A stretch of DNA of 21,587 nt, taken from NCBI GenBank assembly GCA_036375895.1, contig DASVBJ010000153.1:1-21587 (forward strand), read 5' to 3'. Source of the stretch: DASVBJ01 sp036375895 (GTDB lineage: Bacteria; Actinomycetota; Actinomycetes; JACCUZ01). Each line of letters begins with the position of its first letter. Position 1 is the stretch's first letter. Below, one piece after another: positions 7,913 through 15,379 of the stretch. The translations under genes were made by a program, and so were the position numbers. The notes beneath the pieces are model-generated. The model worked only from the letters and a program-made list of their open reading frames with translations. It was not told the origin of the DNA and did not search any database.

Positions 7913-8988
7913 GCCGGGCCGGGTCGCTGCCGAGGTGGGGCAGGCGGGCGGCGTTCGTGGGAGCCGCGGCGGGAGTCGTCGCGGCCGGCGCCGCGGTCGG
8001 CATCGCGGCCGAGCGGTACGCCGTGGGCCGCTCCTTCCGCGGGCCCGACCCGGAGGCCGACGAGCCGCTGGGCCTGCTGCGCGGCCGGGTCGTGCCGGTG
8101 ACGGCCGACGACGGCACGCCCCTGCACGTCGAGGTGGACGACCCGTCCGACAACGCCCCGGTGACCGTGATCTTCAGCCACGGGCTGGCCCTCGACCAGG
8201 GCAGCTGGCACTACCAGCGCCGCGACCTGGCCGATCTGGGCCGCCTGGTGTTCTGGGACCAGCGGGGTCACGGCCGGTCCGGTCGCGGGGCGCCGGAGAG
8301 GGCGACCATCGACCAGCTGGGCAGCGACCTCCACCGCGTGCTGGAGGCGACCGCGCCCACCGGGCCCGTCGTGCTCGTCGGGCACTCGATGGGCGGCATG
8401 ACCGTGATGGCGCTCGCCGACCAGCACCCCGAGCTGTTCGGCGACCGCGTCATCGGGGTCGCACTCCTCGCGACCTCACCAGGGCGGCTGGCCGAGGTGA
8501 GCCTCGGCGTGCCGGCTGCCGCGGGCCGGGTGCTGCGCCGGGTGGCGCCCCGCGCGCTCGCCGCGCTGAACCGCCGCCCCGACTTCGTGGCGCGGGGCCG
8601 CCGGGTGGGCAGCGACCTGTCGTTCGTGCTGACCAAGCGCTACTCGTTCGCGACCGACGTCCCGCCGTCGCTCGTGCAGTTCGTGGCGCGCATGCACGAG
8701 GGCACGCCGCTCGACGTGCTCGCCGAGCTGTTCCCCGCTTTCGACGCGCACGACAAGCTCGGGTCGCTGTCGGTGCTCAACGGGGTGGAGACGCTGGTGC
8801 TCTGCGGAGCCGGCGACGTGCTCACGCCCGCGGACCACAGCCGCGAGATGGTGGACCACGTGCCCGGGGCGGAGCTCGTCATCCTGCCGGAGGCCGGGCA
8901 CATGGTGATGCTCGAGCACTACGACGTCGTCACCGACCACCTGCGCGAGCTCGTCGAGCGGGCCCTGCGGTCCGCCGCGGCGGCGTGA
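7909..8988 (+). CDS. Alpha/beta hydrolase with N-terminal membrane anchor
   Basis: A serine hydrolase of unknown substrate. The 359 residues begin with a hydrophobic stretch (about 15-42, AAFVGAAAGVVAAGAAVGIAA) preceded by arginines, so the protein is probably anchored in the membrane or exported. The catalytic triad can be read as Ser160 in GHSMGG, Asp303 in CGAGDVLTP and His331 in EAGHMVM; the oxyanion region is SHGLALDQGSW. Esterases, lipases, epoxide hydrolases and haloperoxidase-like proteins share this layout and I cannot choose among them. An alpha/beta hydrolase often sits between alr and tsaE in actinobacteria; its role there is not clear to me. It overlaps alr (ATGA) and the downstream glycosylase gene (GTGA). 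Confidence 0.88.
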   Translation: MSRAGSLPRWGRRAAFVGAAAGVVAAGAAVGIAAERYAVGRSFRGPDPEADEPLGLLRGRVVPVTADDGTPLHVEVDDPSDNAPVTVIFSHGLALDQGSWHYQRRDLADLGRLVFWDQRGHGRSGRGAPERATIDQLGSDLHRVLEATAPTGPVVLVGHSMGGMTVMALADQHPELFGDRVIGVALLATSPGRLAEVSLGVPAAAGRVLRRVAPRALAALNRRPDFVARGRRVGSDLSFVLTKRYSFATDVPPSLVQFVARMHEGTPLDVLAELFPAFDAHDKLGSLSVLNGVETLVLCGAGDVLTPADHSREMVDHVPGAELVILPEAGHMVMLEHYDVVTDHLRELVERALRSAAAA

Positions 8989-9614
8989 CGGGCGTCGTGG
9001 ACCCTGCCTCGGCGGCGGTGCGGGCCGGGTCGTGGGAGGAGCTGACGGCCGCCGTGACCGGGTGCGTGGCCTGTCCCGAGCTCGTCGGGCAGCGGACCCA
9101 GGTGGTGCCGGGCGAGCGCCCGCCGGGCGCGGACGTGCTGCTCGTCGGCGAGGCCCCCGGAGCCCAGGAGGACGCCGAGGGCGTGCCCTTCGTCGGGCGG
9201 GCCGGCCAGCTGCTCGACGGCCTGCTCGCCGAGGCCGGCCTGCCCCGTGGCCGGGTCGCCGTCGCCAACGTGCTCAAGTGCCGTCCGCCCGCCAACCGCA
9301 AGCCCCGGCGGGACGAGGTGAGCCGGTGCCGCCCCTGGCTCGACCGGCAGATCGAGCTGGTCGACCCGCTGCTGCTCGTGGCGCTCGGCGGGACCGCGGC
9401 GGAGTGGTTCTTCGGCGCCGCGGCCCGGATCGGCGCGCTGCGCCAGGAGGCCGGGGTGTACGCCGGGCGGCCGGTCCTGGTCAGCTACCACCCGTCGGCC
9501 GCGCTGCGGTTCGGCCCGGCCGGCGAGCCGATCGCCGCGCTGCGGGCCGACCTGGCGAGGGCGGCCACGCTCGCCGCCGAGCTCCGCCGGCGCCGCGGCG
9601 GAGGGCAGGCGTGA
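8985..9614 (+). CDS. Uracil-DNA glycosylase, family 4 (iron-sulfur type)
   Basis: Removes uracil from DNA as the first step of base-excision repair. The 209 residues contain the family 4 signatures: GEAPGAQEDAEGVPFVGRAG (55-74, catalytic motif A), NVLKCRPPANRKP (95-107) and the leucine-loop motif SYHPSAALR (167-175). Cys27, Cys30, Cys99 and Cys115 have the spacing of the [4Fe-4S] ligands. The GTG at 8985 overlaps the hydrolase stop (GTGA), and its own stop overlaps the start of the GNAT-TsaE gene, so translation is probably coupled. No ribosome site of note precedes the GTG. It is the first of two DNA repair or lesion genes in this area; the other is the DinB2-like polymerase downstream. Confidence 0.95.
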   Translation: MTGVVDPASAAVRAGSWEELTAAVTGCVACPELVGQRTQVVPGERPPGADVLLVGEAPGAQEDAEGVPFVGRAGQLLDGLLAEAGLPRGRVAVANVLKCRPPANRKPRRDEVSRCRPWLDRQIELVDPLLLVALGGTAAEWFFGAAARIGALRQEAGVYAGRPVLVSYHPSAALRFGPAGEPIAALRADLARAATLAAELRRRRGGGQA

Positions 9615-10546
9615 GCGACTGGTCGGTGCGGCCCGCCGGGGCCGCGGACGCCGCGGCCGTGCGTGAGCTCACCCGCGCGGCCTTCACCGGGCAGGACGAG
9701 CTCGAGCCGCCGTCGGGCGCCTTCCGCGAGACGGTCGACGACATCGTCGACGACCTGGCCACGCACGGCGGCCTGGTCGCGGTCGGGCCCGGCGGGAGCA
9801 TCGACGGTGCCCTGCGGTGGAGCGAGCACGACGGGGCGCTGTGGCTGCGCCGGGTCGCGGTGCGCCCGGCGCTGCACGGTCGGGGGGTGGCGGCGCAGCT
9901 GATCGAGGCGGGCGTGGCGGAGGCGCCGCGCCGCGGCTACGGCGAGGTGCACGTCGGGGTGCGCCGCCCGTTGGTCGACAACCAGGACTACTGGCGGCGT
10001 CGGGGCTTCGAGCCGGTGGCCGAGCACGGCTTCTGGCTGGAGCTGGCCCGGCCGGTGTGGCTCGACGTGGCCGCGCCGACCCGGGACGCCATGCACGCGC
10101 TCGGGCGGCGGCTCGCGGACCTGGCCCGGGCCGGGGACCTCTACGTGCTGTCCGGCGACCTGGGCGCCGGGAAGACCACGCTGACCCAGGGCATCGGCGA
10201 GCGCCTCGGCGTACGCGGTGGAGTGACGTCACCGACGTTCGTCATCGCCCGCGTGCACCCCTCGCTGATCGACCACCTCCCGCTGGTGCACGTGGACGCC
10301 TACCGGCTGGGCGACATCGCCGAGGTGGACGACCTGGACCTGGAGGCCTCGATCGAGGACTCGCTGACCGTCGTCGAGTGGGGGGAGGGCAAGGTCGAGG
10401 GGCTCTCGGAGGACCGCCTCGAGGTCGTGGTGCGCCGCTCACGGTCGGCTGAGGACGAGACCCGGACCGTGTCCGTGCGCCCGGTCGGGGCCCGATGGGT
10501 CGGCGTGGACCTCGTGTCGGCGCTCGCCGCCGCCCCCACGGCCTGA
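9611..10546 (+). CDS. tsaE: GNAT acetyltransferase fused to TsaE (t6A ATPase subunit)
   Basis: A 311-residue fusion. Residues 1-148 form a GNAT domain (VRPALHGRGVAAQLI at 84-98 is the acetyl-CoA loop; YWRRRGFEPVAEHGFW at 127-142). Residues about 150-311 form TsaE, the P-loop ATPase that drives turnover of the TsaB-TsaD complex in t6A37 synthesis: Walker A GDLGAGKTT (182-190), TSPTF (206-210), VHVDAYRLGD (226-235) and VVEWGEGK (254-261). Stand-alone TsaE proteins are about 150-180 aa, so the GNAT part is an extra module. The frame is continuous with no stop between the domains. The GTG overlaps the glycosylase stop (GTGA). An internal GTG at 10055 with GGAG 12 nt upstream could yield free TsaE. 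The GNAT substrate is unknown. Confidence 0.93.
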   Translation: MSDWSVRPAGAADAAAVRELTRAAFTGQDELEPPSGAFRETVDDIVDDLATHGGLVAVGPGGSIDGALRWSEHDGALWLRRVAVRPALHGRGVAAQLIEAGVAEAPRRGYGEVHVGVRRPLVDNQDYWRRRGFEPVAEHGFWLELARPVWLDVAAPTRDAMHALGRRLADLARAGDLYVLSGDLGAGKTTLTQGIGERLGVRGGVTSPTFVIARVHPSLIDHLPLVHVDAYRLGDIAEVDDLDLEASIEDSLTVVEWGEGKVEGLSEDRLEVVVRRSRSAEDETRTVSVRPVGARWVGVDLVSALAAAPTA

Positions 10547-10567
10547 TCGTCTCGGCCACACTTAGGC

Positions 10568-11590
10568 GTGGCCCGATGGGTGCTGCACGTCGACCTCGAC
10601 CAGTTCATCGCGGCTGTCGAGGTGCTGCGCCGTCCCGAGCTGCGCGGCCGGCCCGTCGTCGTCGGGGGCGACGGTGACCCGACCAAGCGGGGAGTGGTGA
10701 GCACCGCGTCGTACGAGGCGCGTGCGTACGGCGTGCACTCCGGGCTCCCGCTGCGCACGGCCGCGCGGCGCTGCCCCGACGCGGTGTTCCTGCCCGTCGA
10801 CCGGGAGCTCTACGAGGCGGTCTCGGCCGAGGTGATGGCCACCCTGAAGCAGCTCGACGCGGTGGTCGAGGTGCTCGGCTGGGACGAGGCCTTCATCGCC
10901 GTGACCACGGACGACCCGGAGGCGCTCGCGCAGGAGATCCAGCGACGGGTGCGTGGTGCGACCGGCCTCGACTGCACCGTCGGCATCGGGCAGAACCCGC
11001 TGCAGGCAAAGCTGGCCACCGGCTTCGGCAAGCCCGCGGGTGTCTTCCGGCTGACGCACGAGAGCTGGTTCGAGGTGATGGGCGACCGGCCGACGGACGC
11101 CCTGTGGGGCGTCGGCGCCAAGACGGCGAAGAAGCTGGAGTCCCTCGGCATCCGCACCGTCGGAGAGCTGGCGGCCGCCGACCCCGCGGCGCTGGCCACG
11201 CGACTCGGGCCGACGACCGGCCCGTGGCTGGTGCGGCTGGCGGCCGGCCGGGACGCCTCGCGCGTGGTGGACACGCCGTACCTCGCGCGCAGCCGGAGCC
11301 GGGAGGTCACGTTCCAGCTCGACCTCGACGACTGGGGCGAGGTCCGCGCGGAGGTGGTGCACCTGGCGCGGCGCGTGGCCGCCGACGTGGCGTCGGAGGG
11401 GCGGCCCGCCGTGCGGATCGTGGTCAAGGTGCGGTACGCGCCCTTCGTGACCCACACCCATGGCCACCCACTCGCGGCACCCACCGCCGACGGGGCCGCG
11501 ATCGAGCAGGCCGCCCTGGCCGCCCTCGACCGCTTCGAGGAGCGGCGGCCGGTGCGGCTGCTCGGGGTGCGGGCCGAGTTCGCCGGCTGA
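10568..11590 (+). CDS. dinB: Y-family DNA polymerase IV, DinB2 type
   Basis: A translesion polymerase of 340 residues. HVDLDQFIAAVE (7-18) supplies the first catalytic Asp residues (Asp9 and the following carbonyl region), and VVEVLGWDEAFIAV supplies Asp-Glu in place of the more usual SLDE. ASYEARAYGV and LWGVGAKTAKKLESLGI (helix-hairpin-helix thumb) follow, then a little-finger domain starting near RSRSREVTF. The EVLGWDEAF block and overall pattern match mycobacterial DinB2 (Rv3056 type). The steric-gate position, Phe13 in E. coli Pol IV, is Ile14 here. The protein ends RLLGVRAEFAG with no C-terminal beta-clamp motif (QxxLF type), also like DinB2. It starts 21 nt after tsaE with no strong ribosome site, and is followed by the palindrome at 11612. 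Confidence 0.93.
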   Translation: MARWVLHVDLDQFIAAVEVLRRPELRGRPVVVGGDGDPTKRGVVSTASYEARAYGVHSGLPLRTAARRCPDAVFLPVDRELYEAVSAEVMATLKQLDAVVEVLGWDEAFIAVTTDDPEALAQEIQRRVRGATGLDCTVGIGQNPLQAKLATGFGKPAGVFRLTHESWFEVMGDRPTDALWGVGAKTAKKLESLGIRTVGELAAADPAALATRLGPTTGPWLVRLAAGRDASRVVDTPYLARSRSREVTFQLDLDDWGEVRAEVVHLARRVAADVASEGRPAVRIVVKVRYAPFVTHTHGHPLAAPTADGAAIEQAALAALDRFEERRPVRLLGVRAEFAG

Positions 11591-11611
11591 GGACCTGCGC
11601 ACGCGATTTCC

Positions 11612-11667
11612 CCATGATCGGATGCGCTTCCGGTCGCAGGGGTGACCGCAAACGCATCCGATCATGG
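11612..11667. repeat. 56-nt imperfect palindrome
   Basis: The outer 15 bases of each arm are perfectly complementary (ccatgatcggatgcg at 11612-11626 and cgcatccgatcatgg at 11653-11667). Folding the full 28-nt arms pairs 23 of 28 positions, including an inner CGGTC/GACCG block. It lies 21 nt after the dinB stop. It could end dinB transcription, but its length, imperfect interior and AT-richer arms also fit a dispersed palindromic repeat. No transposase is nearby and I found no second copy in the window. Confidence 0.8.
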
Positions 11668-11680
11668 CGATCACGGCCTC

Positions 11681-11770
11681 GCGGCGCTGGCGGCGCTGGC
11701 GGCGGTGGCGGCGGTGGCGGCGCTGGCGGTGGTGGCGGCGATGACGGCTCCGGCGGCGCTCGCGGGGATC
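11681..11770 (+). repeat. 9-bp tandem array (gcggcgctg-type units)
   Basis: Seven consecutive 9-bp units of the form gcggcgctg or gcggcggtg run from 11681 to 11743, followed by three decayed units to 11770. It lies in the gap between dinB and the secreted protein gene, directly after the palindrome. Any frame through it reads low-complexity Ala/Leu/Val or Gly/Arg, so I do not call a gene. It is a likely site of slippage and copy-number change. Confidence 0.75.
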
Positions 11771-11804
11771 GGGGGAATGTCTCCGATTCGCCCGACCTGG
11801 GGCC

Positions 11805-11810
11805 TATGCT
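11805..11810 (+). promoter_or_regulatory. Possible -10 box for the secreted protein gene
   Basis: TATGCT fits TANNNT and lies 52 nt before the ATG at 11863, giving a plausible leader that contains the GGGGAGA ribosome site (11851-11857, 5 nt before the ATG). No convincing -35 element is visible. The call rests on one hexamer in otherwise GC-rich sequence. Confidence 0.35.
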
Positions 11811-11862
11811 TCGCGCCGACCACTGTCGCCGGCGTTGCCGTGCCTTTCCCGGGGAGACCTGC

Positions 11863-14706
11863 ATGACCTCGCACGCGCACCGGCGGCTGCTGCCTGCCCT
11901 CCTGGTGACGGCGGCCGTCCTGACCTCACTCGCGGTGCCGGCCGGGGGCATGGCCGCCGCCGCGGCGGGCGACTCCGCCGTGATCGGGGACGTCGTCTCG
12001 AGCAGCTCGATCTCCTGGGCGTCGGGCTACAAGTGGTTCCCGGCCGGCCCGGACACCGGGGCGCCGACGACGGCCGTGGATGCGGCGGCGCACACCGTGG
12101 ACGTCATCGTCGACGACGCCGGCCGCAGGTCGGTGGCCACCATGGCGTGGCCCGCGCGCACCGGCACCTGGTCGCTGGCGGTCGACGGCACGGAGCCGGA
12201 GCAGCACGTGGTGCTTCACCGGGGGACCTCTAGCTGCACCCTGACGTCGGGCACCCTCGAGGTACGACAGGCCGTCGCCGACACCGACGGCGGCGTCGCA
12301 GCACTGACGGCCGACGTACGGTTCGGCAGCTGCTCCCTCGGCAGCAATGCTGGAGGGACCGCCGGGGTCGCGATCCGGATCGGCGGTAGCGAGCCGCTGC
12401 CCGGGGTCGGGCGGGCTGAGCCCGCCCTGGTCGACACCGGTGCCGTCCAGGGCACAGTCGTCTCCCAGCGGGTGGTCGTCACGAACGTCGGCGGCTCGCC
12501 GTGGCAGGTGCGCACGACCGGCACCGGCTCCACCAACTCCTGGAGCCCGCTGTTCACCGTCGTGCCCGGGTCGGACACCTGTACCGGGGCCACCCTCGCC
12601 GTCGGTGCGCACTGTGAGGTCACTGTCTCGACCACGGCCCTGAACCACTTCATCGGTGAGCATCTGATCGTCGCCGGCAACGGTGCCGCGGACGTCGTCG
12701 TACCGCTGCGGCTCGAGGGCTTTGCCCCCGTTCCCGCCCCGACGGGTGTGACGTCGGTGGCCGGGCGGCTGGGCGCGACGATCTCCTGGGACGCGCCCGT
12801 AGCCGACCCGCGGGTCGGCTACCGGGTCTATGACGTGGCCGGTGGTGCACGGACGCTGGTGGCCACCGCGGCCCCCACCGCCCGCACGGTGAGCGTGCCC
12901 GGCCGTGGCCCGCGCAGTCTCGCCCTGGTGGCCGCCGAGGGCCGCTTCGCCGAGTCTCCCGACGTTCCGGTGCAGACCCCGGAGGTGACCAGGGAGATCG
13001 TCGCCATGGACCACTACGGGTACGCGGTCGGCTTCGCCGAGCCGGCTGCGGGCACGACGGCGGCCGGTCGCCAGTCGTCGCTCGACTTTTACCTGCGGTT
13101 GGACCCGTCCCGCACCGCCTGGGTCCGGGCCTCCGCGGAGGGGGTACGCGTCTGCTCCGTTGACCGCGAGGTGTGCACGACCGTCGCCGGCACCGACCCG
13201 TCAGGCTCCGCCGGTCAGCCGAAGGAGGCCGTGTGGCTGCCGGACGGGAGGATCGCATTCCTCGCGCAGGGCTCGTCGAGCCTCGGCCTGTGGGTCGTCG
13301 GCCGCGACGGTGCCGGCCTGCGCCAGGTACGAGCGTTACCGTCGCCGGACTACCCGGGCTACGCGCAGCTGGCTGCTGCGCCGGACGGCACGCAGGTGCT
13401 CGTGCGGGGCGGGCGCGACCTGGCGGTCGCCCGGGTTCGCCTGTCGGACGGCCTGATGACCACGGTGCCGGGCACCGGGGACGTGGACGACTTCACCGTC
13501 ACCACGGCGGGACGCCTGGTGTTGCAGCGGCGGCTGGACCTGAGCCAGTCCGACGGCCCGACGCGGATCAGCGTGACCGCGCTCGACGGCTCCGGATCGC
13601 GTGACCTGGCACTGCCGGCCGGCGACAACCGCGAGGTGACCTTCGATCCCTCCGGCAGCCGCCTCGCCTTCGTGCGCCACACCTCCGCGTGGGAGGGAAC
13701 CGTCTGGACGGCCGCGGCCGACGGCAGCGGCGCGCGACAGGTGTCCGACCGCACGGCGGCCTGGCTCGACATCCAGTGGTCGGCCGACGACGCGGCCGAC
13801 CCGGTCGCCACCATCACCGGGCCGGCCGTGTCCGGCGCCGCGGTCTCCCTGTCGGTCGGGGCCGGCGACGCGGACGACCAGGTCGGCGGCCTGCGTCGCG
13901 AGTGCCGCCTGGACGGTGCGGCGACGTGGTCCGCCTGCGGCTCGACGTGGGCGCTCGGCGGGTTGTCGGCCGGTGTGCACACCGCCTACGCACGGGTGAC
14001 CGACCCCAGTGGTCGGACCAGCGCGACGGTGTCCCGGTCGTGGACGGTGGATCGGAGCGCGCCGACCACGTCGGTCTCGGCGCTCGCCCCGGTGCAGACC
14101 AGGCTCACCCCGACCCTGTCGTGGAGGTCCACCGACACGGGGGGCGCGGGTCTCGCGTCGTACGACATCCGGATGCGCCGCGCCTCGCCGTACGGCGGGT
14201 GGAGCGGCTACCTCTACCCGACCACCTGGCAGAAGCGCACCTCACCCAGCCTCGCGCTGAGCCTGGCTGCCGGCTACCAGTACTGCCTCTCGGTGCGTGC
14301 CCGCGACAAGGCCGGCAACGTCGGGCCCTGGAGCGCGCAGCAGTGCACGACCGTGACGCTCGACGACCGCTCGATGAGCGCCTCCAGCGGCTGGACGCGC
14401 GGCACCTCGAGCTACTACGCGTTCGGCACCTGGACACGGGCCGCCCGCACCGGCGTCTCGCTGACCCGCACCTCGGTGCAGGGCCGGCGGATCGGGCTGG
14501 TCGTGGCGACCTGCTCGACCTGCGGTGTGGTCGACGTCTACCACGCGGGGGTGAAGGTCGGCCGGGTGAGCCTCTACTCCTCGCGTACGGCCTACCGCCA
14601 GGTGCGCTGGCTCACGCTGCAGTCGGTCACCCGCAAGGGCACCGTGACGGTGCGCACCGTGAACAGCAAGTCCGTCTACCTCGACGGGATCGTGGTGCAG
14701 CACTGA
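11863..14706 (+). CDS. Large secreted multidomain beta-rich protein, function unknown
   Basis: I do not recognise a specific function. The 947 residues start with a signal peptide (MTSHAHRRLLPALLV, Ala-rich core, cleavage around residues 30-36). Domains read in order: an N-terminal beta-rich region (about 37-180); a choice-of-anchor/ASH-like segment (about 183-285) with VVVTNVGGSPW and LAVGAHCEVTV; a fibronectin type III-like domain (about 289-378, TISWDAP); a TolB/WD40-like propeller (about 380-645) with AAPDGTQVL, VTFDPSGSRLAFVR and DIQWSADDA; an Ig-like domain ending SRSWTVDRSAPTT (about 646-735); a second FN3-like domain (about 736-835, LSVRARDKAGNVGPWS); and a C-terminal beta domain (about 836-947, YAFGTWTRAARTG to YLDGIVVQH). 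No sortase or S-layer anchor is visible. A strong ribosome site GGGGAGA (11851-11857) supports the ATG. Carbohydrate or surface binding is plausible but unproven. Confidence 0.85.
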   Translation: MTSHAHRRLLPALLVTAAVLTSLAVPAGGMAAAAAGDSAVIGDVVSSSSISWASGYKWFPAGPDTGAPTTAVDAAAHTVDVIVDDAGRRSVATMAWPARTGTWSLAVDGTEPEQHVVLHRGTSSCTLTSGTLEVRQAVADTDGGVAALTADVRFGSCSLGSNAGGTAGVAIRIGGSEPLPGVGRAEPALVDTGAVQGTVVSQRVVVTNVGGSPWQVRTTGTGSTNSWSPLFTVVPGSDTCTGATLAVGAHCEVTVSTTALNHFIGEHLIVAGNGAADVVVPLRLEGFAPVPAPTGVTSVAGRLGATISWDAPVADPRVGYRVYDVAGGARTLVATAAPTARTVSVPGRGPRSLALVAAEGRFAESPDVPVQTPEVTREIVAMDHYGYAVGFAEPAAGTTAAGRQSSLDFYLRLDPSRTAWVRASAEGVRVCSVDREVCTTVAGTDPSGSAGQPKEAVWLPDGRIAFLAQGSSSLGLWVVGRDGAGLRQVRALPSPDYPGYAQLAAAPDGTQVLVRGGRDLAVARVRLSDGLMTTVPGTGDVDDFTVTTAGRLVLQRRLDLSQSDGPTRISVTALDGSGSRDLALPAGDNREVTFDPSGSRLAFVRHTSAWEGTVWTAAADGSGARQVSDRTAAWLDIQWSADDAADPVATITGPAVSGAAVSLSVGAGDADDQVGGLRRECRLDGAATWSACGSTWALGGLSAGVHTAYARVTDPSGRTSATVSRSWTVDRSAPTTSVSALAPVQTRLTPTLSWRSTDTGGAGLASYDIRMRRASPYGGWSGYLYPTTWQKRTSPSLALSLAAGYQYCLSVRARDKAGNVGPWSAQQCTTVTLDDRSMSASSGWTRGTSSYYAFGTWTRAARTGVSLTRTSVQGRRIGLVVATCSTCGVVDVYHAGVKVGRVSLYSSRTAYRQVRWLTLQSVTRKGTVTVRTVNSKSVYLDGIVVQH

Positions 14707-14724
14707 CCCGGCCAGCGGGCCGGG
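14707..14724. terminator. Short GC hairpin between convergent genes
   Basis: CCCGGCC (14707-14713) and GGCCGGG (14718-14724) form a 7-bp all-GC stem with an AGCG loop. It occupies nearly all of the 22 bp between the stop of the secreted protein gene and the stop of the minus-strand L,D-transpeptidase gene, so it could serve both. No T-run is present. Confidence 0.55.
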
Positions 14725-14728
14725 AGGC

Positions 14729-15376
14729 TCAGCGGACGACGACGACCTTGGTGCCGAGGGTGGCGAAGTCCCACAGGTAGCGGGCGTCGGCGGCGCGCTG
14801 GCGGATGCAGCCGGCGGACAGCGGCTGGCCGAGCTGCTGCTCGGTCTGGGCCGGGCGGCCCAGATGGTCGACCGGGATGGAGTGGAACCCGATCGCTGCT
14901 CCAGTGCGCCGCCCGTGCGTGAAGCGGACCATGTACTCCATCGTCTCGTCGCTCACCGCGCTCGCCGTGTGGCGCGAGCGCGAGTAGACCCGGAAGGTGC
15001 CCGGCCCGGGCTGGCTCCGGCGGCCGGAGACGAGGTACGTGCGGGCCACCTGCCCGCTCGCGTCGACGACCCAGACCCGCTGGCGGGCGACGGAGTACAC
15101 GACTCTCCGCCCGCTGCCCGACGACGCCGGCAGGGCGGTGGAGGACCTGGCCTGCCGCACGGCCGGGCCGGTCGCGCGTGGCGTGGGCTGCTCGGTCGCG
15201 GTCCCGACGGCGGCCGGTGGCCGCTCGTCCGCCTCGACGCCGGTGGCCGGGCTGCTGGTGGGGGCGGGCGAGGCTGCGGTCGGCGGGTCCGCGGGGAGGC
15301 AGCCCGTCGCCAACACGGCCAGCGTCACCGCGACGCCCGCCACCCGTCGTACCGGCGTCAGCCACAGCCCAGCCAC
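14729..15376 (-). CDS. L,D-transpeptidase (YkuD) family lipoprotein
   Basis: Likely acts outside the membrane to make 3-3 cross-links in peptidoglycan or to attach proteins to it. From the GTG at 15376 the product is 215 residues: a signal peptide MAGLWLTPVRRVAGVAV ending in a lipobox LATGC (lipid-modified Cys26), a Pro/Thr/Ala-rich linker (about 27-85), then a YkuD domain with FHSIPVDHLGRP (His165) and LSAGCIRQ (catalytic Cys190). The usual SHGC motif reads SAGC here. GTG 15376 is chosen because GAAGGGGGA lies just upstream on the coding strand; an ATG at 15400 is in frame but has no ribosome site and adds an acidic residue to the signal peptide. It is convergent with the secreted protein gene and divergent from tsaB. 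Confidence 0.88.
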   Translation of the reverse strand: MAGLWLTPVRRVAGVAVTLAVLATGCLPADPPTAASPAPTSSPATGVEADERPPAAVGTATEQPTPRATGPAVRQARSSTALPASSGSGRRVVYSVARQRVWVVDASGQVARTYLVSGRRSQPGPGTFRVYSRSRHTASAVSDETMEYMVRFTHGRRTGAAIGFHSIPVDHLGRPAQTEQQLGQPLSAGCIRQRAADARYLWDFATLGTKVVVVR

Positions 15377-15379
15377 AGG

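Noticed and set aside
7728..8984. A long plus-strand frame leading into the uracil-DNA glycosylase
   Set aside because: Only the part from 8985 on resembles a protein family. The upstream part is the out-of-frame shadow of alr and the hydrolase.
9611..10546. That the GNAT-TsaE fusion is a sequencing artefact joining two genes
   Set aside because: Both domains are in one uninterrupted frame, both are complete, and the linker is short. An error cannot be excluded without reads, but nothing in the sequence suggests one.
11612..11770. An insertion sequence or MITE with target duplications
   Set aside because: The palindrome has no transposase gene and I could not find flanking direct repeats, so only a repeat is called.
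11104..11862. An N-terminal extension of the secreted protein frame back into dinB
   Set aside because: The extension crosses dinB in another frame and the repeat array. The ATG at 11863 has a strong ribosome site and begins a signal peptide.
11642..11866. A 74-codon hydrophobic open frame (Ala/Leu/Val-rich) across the tandem array
   Set aside because: The membrane-like sequence is a direct result of the 9-bp repeat. It begins inside the palindrome and has no ribosome site or recognisable tail.
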